Assembly (NCBI RefSeq): GCF_019976975.1
Contig: NZ_AP024630.1
Span: forward strand, 2,542,001-2,606,000
Reading direction: 5' to 3'
DNA: 64,000 nucleotides
Source: Arthrobacter sp. NtRootA1
Lineage (GTDB): Bacteria; Actinomycetota; Actinomycetes; Actinomycetales; Micrococcaceae
A model generated the notes under the pieces. That model had not been told where the DNA came from, ran no database searches, and saw only the letters and a list, made by a program, of their open reading frames with translations. Position numbers and translations under genes: made by a program. Positions 59,228 through 64,000 of the stretch are shown piece after piece. How positions within the stretch are numbered: the first letter of the stretch is position 1; each line of letters starts with the position of its first letter.

Positions 59228-60642
59228 GCACCATTGACCAGCTGGTCGCAGGGTCGGACCCGCGACCACCACTTCCCCCGCCTCCCGGAGTACCGCAGGA
59301 ACGATATCTGGCCACGACGATCCCCGGTCCGCGCTCGCAGGAGCTGATGCTCGAACGGCGCGCCCATGTGTCGAACGGATTCGGCGCGCAACTGCCTGTA
59401 TTCATTGACAGGGCCGACGGCGGCATCCTCCTCGACGTCGACGGGAACCGCATCATCGACCTCGCCTCAGGCCTGGGACCGACGTCGCTCGGTGCATCGA
59501 ACGAACGCGTCCGGGAGCGCGTGCGGGCACAACTCGACCGGTTCACGCACACGTGCTTCATGACCACCGAATACGAGAGCTACGTGGAGGTTTGCCGCTG
59601 GCTGAACGCGAGAGCCCCTGGCGACACGGAAAAGCGCACCGCGCTCTTCTCCACAGGAGCTGAGGCGAACGAGAATGCAGTGAAGATCGCCCGTTACTTC
59701 ACCGGGCGCCAGAAGCTCCTCGCTTTCGACGGCGCCTACCACGGCCGGACCCACATGACGATGTCCCTGACCTCCAAGGCACATCCCTACAAGACGGGCT
59801 TCGGGCCTTTCTCGAACGATGTCATCCACGTGCCGGTACCGACCTCGCCACGTGGCATGGAGGGCACGGTAGAGGATTCGCTGGACCGTGTCCGAGCCAC
59901 GCTCGCTCAGCACGATCCGACGTCATTTGCTGCCATGATCATCGAACCTATCCTCGGCGAGGCAGGCTGCCTGATTCCGCAGGAGGGCTTCCTTGCCGGC
60001 TTGCGGAAGATTGCTGACGAGCATGGCATCCTCGTGATTGCGGACGAGGTCCAGAGCGGCATGGGCCGCACGGGTCGGATTTGGGCCATCGAATACGAGG
60101 ACGTTGTTCCCGATCTCCTGGTCGCAGCAAAGGCTCTCGCCAACGGGATGCCGCTGAGCTCGGTGACGGGCCCTGAGGACATCATGAACGCCGTGCATCC
60201 CGCCGGCCTTGGCGGGACGTATGCCGGGAACCCGCTGTCCTGCGAGGCTGCACTTGCCGTGTTCGAGCAACTGGACACCGAGGGCGTCCTGGAGAAGGCG
60301 ACGGAGCTGGGCAGGATCGCAATCGAGATGCTGCGTCCGCTCGTTGGAGCGGGGCTCGGTGTGATCGATGTCCGCGTGCGCGGGGCAATGATCGGCATCG
60401 AGTTCGGCGACGAGGACACGCTGGAGCCTGCGTCCGGCCGCGCCAAGGCGGTTTCGGCCTATTGCCACGGGAACGGCGTGCTGGCATTGACGAACGGCGT
60501 GCACGAGAACGTCATTCGTTTGCTTCCGCCCATCGTGATCGGGCGTGCCCTGTTCCGGGACGGCCTGCAGGTCATCGTGGACGGCATCCGCCACACGGCG
60601 TTCGACAGCCCTTTTCCGAAGGCGATCGACGATGGTCGATAG
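59224..60642 (+). CDS. Class III PLP aminotransferase (4-aminobutyrate aminotransferase-like)
   Basis: A protein of 472 residues. The PLP-binding Lys303 lies in LLVAAKALANGMPLS; STGAEANENAV (143-153) and DEVQSGMGRTG (274-284) are the phosphate and Asp contacts. The family transfers an omega-amino group from substrates such as 4-aminobutyrate, ornithine or beta-alanine to a 2-oxo acid. Its long Pro-rich N-terminus is unusual. It overlaps accC by four bases and the next small gene by eleven. It may make a semialdehyde for the operon's dehydrogenase. Confidence 0.92.
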   Translation: MSTIDQLVAGSDPRPPLPPPPGVPQERYLATTIPGPRSQELMLERRAHVSNGFGAQLPVFIDRADGGILLDVDGNRIIDLASGLGPTSLGASNERVRERVRAQLDRFTHTCFMTTEYESYVEVCRWLNARAPGDTEKRTALFSTGAEANENAVKIARYFTGRQKLLAFDGAYHGRTHMTMSLTSKAHPYKTGFGPFSNDVIHVPVPTSPRGMEGTVEDSLDRVRATLAQHDPTSFAAMIIEPILGEAGCLIPQEGFLAGLRKIADEHGILVIADEVQSGMGRTGRIWAIEYEDVVPDLLVAAKALANGMPLSSVTGPEDIMNAVHPAGLGGTYAGNPLSCEAALAVFEQLDTEGVLEKATELGRIAIEMLRPLVGAGLGVIDVRVRGAMIGIEFGDEDTLEPASGRAKAVSAYCHGNGVLALTNGVHENVIRLLPPIVIGRALFRDGLQVIVDGIRHTAFDSPFPKAIDDGR

Positions 60643-60946
60643 GAGCGTGCCGGCAACAGAGGAGGATCTCGCCCCAGTCGCCCGCATCGGGTCCGGAGAT
60701 TGGGGTATGGCCGCCTGGGATGAGTTGCCCGGCCATGAGGTGCACATTCTCAAGGACGGTCGTGTCATCCGGACCGGTTACGTGGAAGCCGTAACCGTGG
60801 CTGCGGATGCCCTCTGGATTGCAGCAGAGGGAGTCGAAGCACGAGCCCTGTATGAAAAGGCAAGGGGTCATGTCGCGCTGCCGATTTCCCGCCCGCCCGT
60901 ACCTGTTGTCCACTACGCGGCCGCAGCCATCCCTGCTTTTGTCTGA
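60632..60946 (+). CDS. Small protein of unknown function
   Basis: A 104-residue protein that overlaps the aminotransferase by 11 bases. It has an acidic N-terminus, a segment ARIGSGDWGMAAWDELPGHE, then short beta strands (VHILKDGRVIRTGYVEAVTV) and ALWIAAEGVEARALYEKARG. The pattern suggests a small beta-barrel with one helix. I do not recognise the family. AAGG lies nine bases before the ATG. Coupled translation suggests a partner of the aminotransferase or carboxylase. Confidence 0.65.
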   Translation: MVDRSVPATEEDLAPVARIGSGDWGMAAWDELPGHEVHILKDGRVIRTGYVEAVTVAADALWIAAEGVEARALYEKARGHVALPISRPPVPVVHYAAAAIPAFV

Positions 60947-61025
60947 ACGGCGCCCTTTTGCTTAAACGGCCCCCCGCGTCCCGTCTCTTGCCGCTGTGAA
61001 TACTGAAACTTACGAAAGGCTACCC

Positions 61026-62222
61026 ATGTCCCCAGATACCAATGTCCCCGTCATTCTCGGAGGCGCCCGTACCCCATTCGGGCGCTTCCGGGGCGGGCTT
61101 TCCTCCCTTTCGGCCAGTGAATTGGGTTCGCACGCCATAGCTGCCGCGTTAGAGCGGACCGGCGTGCAAGCAGGGCAAATCGGTGCAGTCATCGTTGGCC
61201 AGGTAGTCCAGGCCGGCGCGGGTCAGGGTCCGGCCCGACAAGCCGCCCTGGGTGCAGGGATCGGCGGGGACGTCCCCACCGTAACCATCAACAAGCTCTG
61301 TTTGTCAGGCTTAACTGCCGTGATCGACGCGGCGCGGATGATCCGGACCGGCGAAGTCGACTTCGTGGTGGCCGCAGGCCAGGAATCCATGACCAACGCC
61401 CCGCACCTGGCCATAGGCCTGCGCAGGGGAGTCGCTATTGGGGATGCGCCTTTGGTTGATTCCCTCTACTACGACGGGCTGCAGGATCCGTTCAGCGGCG
61501 AACTGATGGGCGCCGCGACCGATGCAGGCAACCCTGGCCGCGGTATTACCCGCGAAGAGCAAGATGAGGTCGCAGCACGTTCCCATCTGCGCGCGGAAGA
61601 GGCACGCATGGCGGGCATCTTCGCCGACGAAGTTGCTGCCGTCACCATCGCCCAGCGGAAGGGCCCGGCGATTGTTCTTGATTCGGATGAGGGCATCCGC
61701 CCGGGAACGACGGCGGAGGTACTGTCCCAGCTCAAGCCCGCCTTTTCAGCCGCGGACGAGGCAACAATTACTGCCGGCTCTTCTTCTCCTCTTTCCGATG
61801 GGGCCGCAGCGGTGGTCATCGCCAGCAAGGCTGCCGCTGTTTCGGCAGGACTGGAGTGGATCGCGGAGATCGGTGCCCACGGTCAGACTGCCGGTCCGGA
61901 TGGAGCCCTGCACTCCCAGCCTTCGCGGGCTATTGAACTGGCGCTCAAGCACGACGGGCTGGCAGTCGAAGACTTGGACCTGATTGAAATCAACGAGGCG
62001 TTCGCATCCGTGGTGATTCAGTCGGCCAGGGACCTTGGCATCAGCACGGACCGCATCAACATCGACGGCGGCGCTATCGCCCTCGGGCATCCGGTCGGCG
62101 CCTCGGGCGCCCGGCTGGTCCTGCACCAGGCGTTGGCGCTCCAGCGACGCGGCGGCGGGACCGGCGTCGTAGGCCTGTGCGGTGGCGGTGGGCAGGGCGA
62201 TGCCCTGATTCTCAGGGCCTGA
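61026..62222 (+). CDS. Acetyl-CoA acetyltransferase (thiolase)
   Basis: A thiolase of 398 residues. The acyl-accepting Cys92 is in NKLCLSGL; His355 lies in GGAIALGHPVGASGAR and Cys385 in GLCGGGGQGDA. Either beta-ketoacyl-CoA cleavage or acetoacetyl-CoA formation is possible. The ATG at 61026 has GAAAGG with six bases spacing; a GTG at 60996 is less likely. It lies 79 bases after the small protein gene. With the CoA ligase it supplies the last steps to acetyl-CoA. Confidence 0.94.
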   Translation: MSPDTNVPVILGGARTPFGRFRGGLSSLSASELGSHAIAAALERTGVQAGQIGAVIVGQVVQAGAGQGPARQAALGAGIGGDVPTVTINKLCLSGLTAVIDAARMIRTGEVDFVVAAGQESMTNAPHLAIGLRRGVAIGDAPLVDSLYYDGLQDPFSGELMGAATDAGNPGRGITREEQDEVAARSHLRAEEARMAGIFADEVAAVTIAQRKGPAIVLDSDEGIRPGTTAEVLSQLKPAFSAADEATITAGSSSPLSDGAAAVVIASKAAAVSAGLEWIAEIGAHGQTAGPDGALHSQPSRAIELALKHDGLAVEDLDLIEINEAFASVVIQSARDLGISTDRINIDGGAIALGHPVGASGARLVLHQALALQRRGGGTGVVGLCGGGGQGDALILRA

Positions 62223-62256
62223 ACCGACAGAAATCAATAAGCAAGGACATGACACC

Positions 62257-63894
62257 ATGACAAACACGCCAGCCCAGAACGCCTTTGGCACCATTAACGT
62301 CGCCGCTATCTTGGCCGAATCCGCAGCCCGCAGGCCTGAAGCAACGGCCCTCATCGTCGGCGGGGAAGAGACGACCTATAAGGAGCTATGGGAGCAGACC
62401 CGCGCCTACGCCGGAGCCCTGCGTGAACGCGGCATCGGACCGGGCGACCCGGTCGCCGTCCTCATTCCCAATGTGGCAGATTTCGCCCGCGCCTACTACG
62501 CAGTGCTCGCCCTCGGAGGGATCGTGGTCCCTGTCCACGCCTTGCTTAAGGCTGCAGAGATTGAGTTCGCACTGCGCGACAGCGGCGCAAAGTTGTTGGT
62601 TTGTGCGGCGCCGCTGCTGGGAGAAGGCGCCGCGGGGGCTGGGAGGGCGGAAGTCGACGTCGTGAGCGTCATGGCGTCGGAAGGCGCCGGAGTTCCCGCG
62701 CGGCTGGAGGCTGAAGCCGCTGTGGCGGTCCCTCTTGAAAGCTATGTCCCGCGCAGACCGGAGGACACGGCCACCATTCTGTACACTTCGGGGACTACAG
62801 GAAAACCCAAAGGAGCCATCGGCACGCATTTCGCCCTGATGGAACAGGTCAATGTGCTATTGACCGGTACTTTCGATGTCCGGGCTGGCGATACGGTGTT
62901 CGGTGGTCTGCCACTGTTCCACACCTTCGGCCAGACCTGCGTTCTCAACGCCGGCCTACGCGCCGGCGCGACAATTGTCATGTGCCCCAGATTTACGGGC
63001 GATGCCGCCGTGGAATTTATTCACAAACACGGAATCGATGTGTTCTTCGGGGTGCCGACCATGTACGCAGCCCTGCTCGAGGCTGCCAAGACCAATCCCG
63101 TCCGTCCCCGGCGGTTGCGCTACGGAATCTCCGGCGGCTCAGCACTTCCCATGGCGATTCTGGAAAAATTCCGTGATGTCTTTGGCGCCGAGATCCACGA
63201 GGGCTACGGACTTACCGAAACTTCGCCGGTGGCCAGCTTCAACCATGTGGGCACCAAGCCGCGACCCGGCACCATCGGTACCCCGATCTGGGGCGTGGAC
63301 ATTGAAATTGCACGCCCCGAGGTCACTGACAGGATCGAACTGCTGCCTGATGGCGAGCTCGGAGAACTGGTCATCCGTGGACACAATCTGTTCAAGGGCT
63401 ATCTCAACCACCCCGATGCCACCGCTGAAGCGGTCGTCAACGGTTGGTTCCGCACCGGGGACCTGGGGACAAAGGACTCGGACGGCTACCTTCGCATCCT
63501 CGACCGCAAGAAGGACATGATAATCCGGAACGGCTATAACGTTTACCCGCGTGAAATCGAGGAAGTCCTGAACGAACACCCGGAGGTGGTCAGCGTTGCT
63601 GTTTTCGGCGTTCCCCACGAGACCCGCGGGCAAGAGGTAGCAGCCGCGATTGTCCCAACCCCATGCAGCACGCTCACGGCGGAGGAACTAACCGCCTTTG
63701 CCAAGACCCGGCTGGCCGCCTACAAGTACCCCCGAATTATTGAATTCATGACAGAACTACCGTTGGGACCCAGCGGAAAGGTACTGAAACGGGAACTCGC
63801 TGCCGTCTATGGAGAGAAATCCGCTGCCGCTACCGTGTTTCATCATCTTGCCGGCTCGACGCACAGCCCCGGCGTGATTGCATGTCACTTCTGA
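62257..63894 (+). CDS. Acyl-CoA synthetase (AMP-forming)
   Basis: An adenylate-forming ligase of 545 residues. P-loop-like TILYTSGTTGKPKGAIGTH, HEGYGLTETSP, WFRTGDLGTKDSDGYLRILDRKKDMI and the hinge and catalytic Lys in PLGPSGKVLKREL are all present. It activates a carboxylic acid, probably the end acid of the operon's oxidation steps. The last 25 residues are not conserved. AAGGACATGACACC precedes the ATG. It lies 34 bases after the thiolase. Confidence 0.93.
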   Translation: MTNTPAQNAFGTINVAAILAESAARRPEATALIVGGEETTYKELWEQTRAYAGALRERGIGPGDPVAVLIPNVADFARAYYAVLALGGIVVPVHALLKAAEIEFALRDSGAKLLVCAAPLLGEGAAGAGRAEVDVVSVMASEGAGVPARLEAEAAVAVPLESYVPRRPEDTATILYTSGTTGKPKGAIGTHFALMEQVNVLLTGTFDVRAGDTVFGGLPLFHTFGQTCVLNAGLRAGATIVMCPRFTGDAAVEFIHKHGIDVFFGVPTMYAALLEAAKTNPVRPRRLRYGISGGSALPMAILEKFRDVFGAEIHEGYGLTETSPVASFNHVGTKPRPGTIGTPIWGVDIEIARPEVTDRIELLPDGELGELVIRGHNLFKGYLNHPDATAEAVVNGWFRTGDLGTKDSDGYLRILDRKKDMIIRNGYNVYPREIEEVLNEHPEVVSVAVFGVPHETRGQEVAAAIVPTPCSTLTAEELTAFAKTRLAAYKYPRIIEFMTELPLGPSGKVLKRELAAVYGEKSAAATVFHHLAGSTHSPGVIACHF

Positions 63895-63918
63895 AGAGCG
63901 GCATTACTCCCGAGGAAG

Positions 63919-64000
63919 ATGCCGCCAACCACGAAGGAACGCCCAGGTAGCAGCGAGGCGCAACGATATGACTGGCGAGAAGCGCTGGAGGTCGGGCCAG
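63919..64000 (+). CDS. Start of a further gene, cut by the right edge
   Basis: The ATG at 63919 with GAGGAAG just upstream opens a frame that stays open to the window end (27 codons, beginning MPPTTKERPGSSEAQRYDW). This is too short to identify. It could be a regulator or the next gene of the operon. An ATG at 63968 in another frame is an alternative. Confidence 0.35.
   Translation, partial: MPPTTKERPGSSEAQRYDWREALEVGP

Noticed and set aside
1..64000. CRISPR arrays, tRNA or rRNA genes, transposases, phage genes and toxin-antitoxin pairs
   Set aside because: I looked for regular repeats, tRNA-like cloverleaf ends and mobile-element proteins and saw none. Subtle RNA genes cannot be excluded without a covariance search.

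Overview
The window is high-GC actinobacterial DNA, most likely from an Arthrobacter-type member of the Micrococcaceae. This rests on gene content, because no rRNA is present. Supporting signs are the actinobacterial trio MSMEG_4193-type phosphatase / DUF3090 / SCO1664-type protein, a LigB-type ATP-dependent DNA ligase, a DUF6457 protein, and several genes that look leaderless, with a TANNNT -10 box 5-7 nt before the ATG. I see no tRNA, rRNA, CRISPR array, transposase or phage gene.

Layout. 0-9.4 kb is a stress and energy block: the N-terminus of a cation P-type ATPase, a split-barrel flavin protein, a tandem universal stress protein, an acetate kinase-phosphoketolase operon, a SHOCT protein with a Tat-exported multicopper oxidase, an SDR and two small membrane proteins. 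9.6-12.9 kb is an aldoxime-nitrile module: a divergent AraC regulator, a nitrilase and an aldoxime dehydratase that is split by a one-base frameshift. 13.1-18.6 kb is mixed: a lipoprotein, a stand-alone fabF with a divergent TetR gene and two palindromic operators, a TMEM175-like channel, LigB and DUF6457. 19.2-26.8 kb holds an MHS transporter with a TauD-like dioxygenase, then a three-subunit molybdenum hydroxylase with XdhC.

26.9-41.1 kb is an aromatic-type catabolic island. It contains an AAHS transporter, an eleven-gene rightward operon (aldehyde dehydrogenase, RidA, ferredoxin reductase, extradiol dioxygenase, hydrolase, two SDRs, ThDP enzyme, small hydrolase-like protein, small HTH-like protein, Rieske oxygenase), an aspartate-dehydrogenase-like gene, a MarR regulator and a cupin. 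A CTTAGYACTGAG-like motif sits in the spacer or on the -10 box of four promoters here (transporter, operon, marR, cupin). The island therefore looks like a single MarR regulon. Its substrate cannot be read from the sequence.

41.2-43.2 kb carries the conserved actinobacterial trio. 43.3-63.9 kb is a second catabolic island: a PucR-type regulator faces a rightward run of 16 genes, many overlapping. These encode an EthA-like Baeyer-Villiger monooxygenase, a hydrolase, a flavin amine oxidase, a seven-helix membrane protein, a DAO-type oxidase, aldehyde and alcohol dehydrogenases, an APC permease, a 2,4-diaminopentanoate-dehydrogenase-like enzyme, a biotin carboxylase split into three polypeptides, a class III aminotransferase, a small unknown protein, a thiolase and a CoA ligase. 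This suggests uptake of an amine, oxidation to a carbonyl, oxygen insertion into a ketone with ester cleavage, and entry into CoA metabolism. The dedicated split carboxylase is the least expected part.

The strongest observations are the inferred MarR regulon, the amine/ketone operon with its own split carboxylase, an SDR that has lost its catalytic Ser, Tyr and Lys, and the broken aldoxime dehydratase beside an intact nitrilase.
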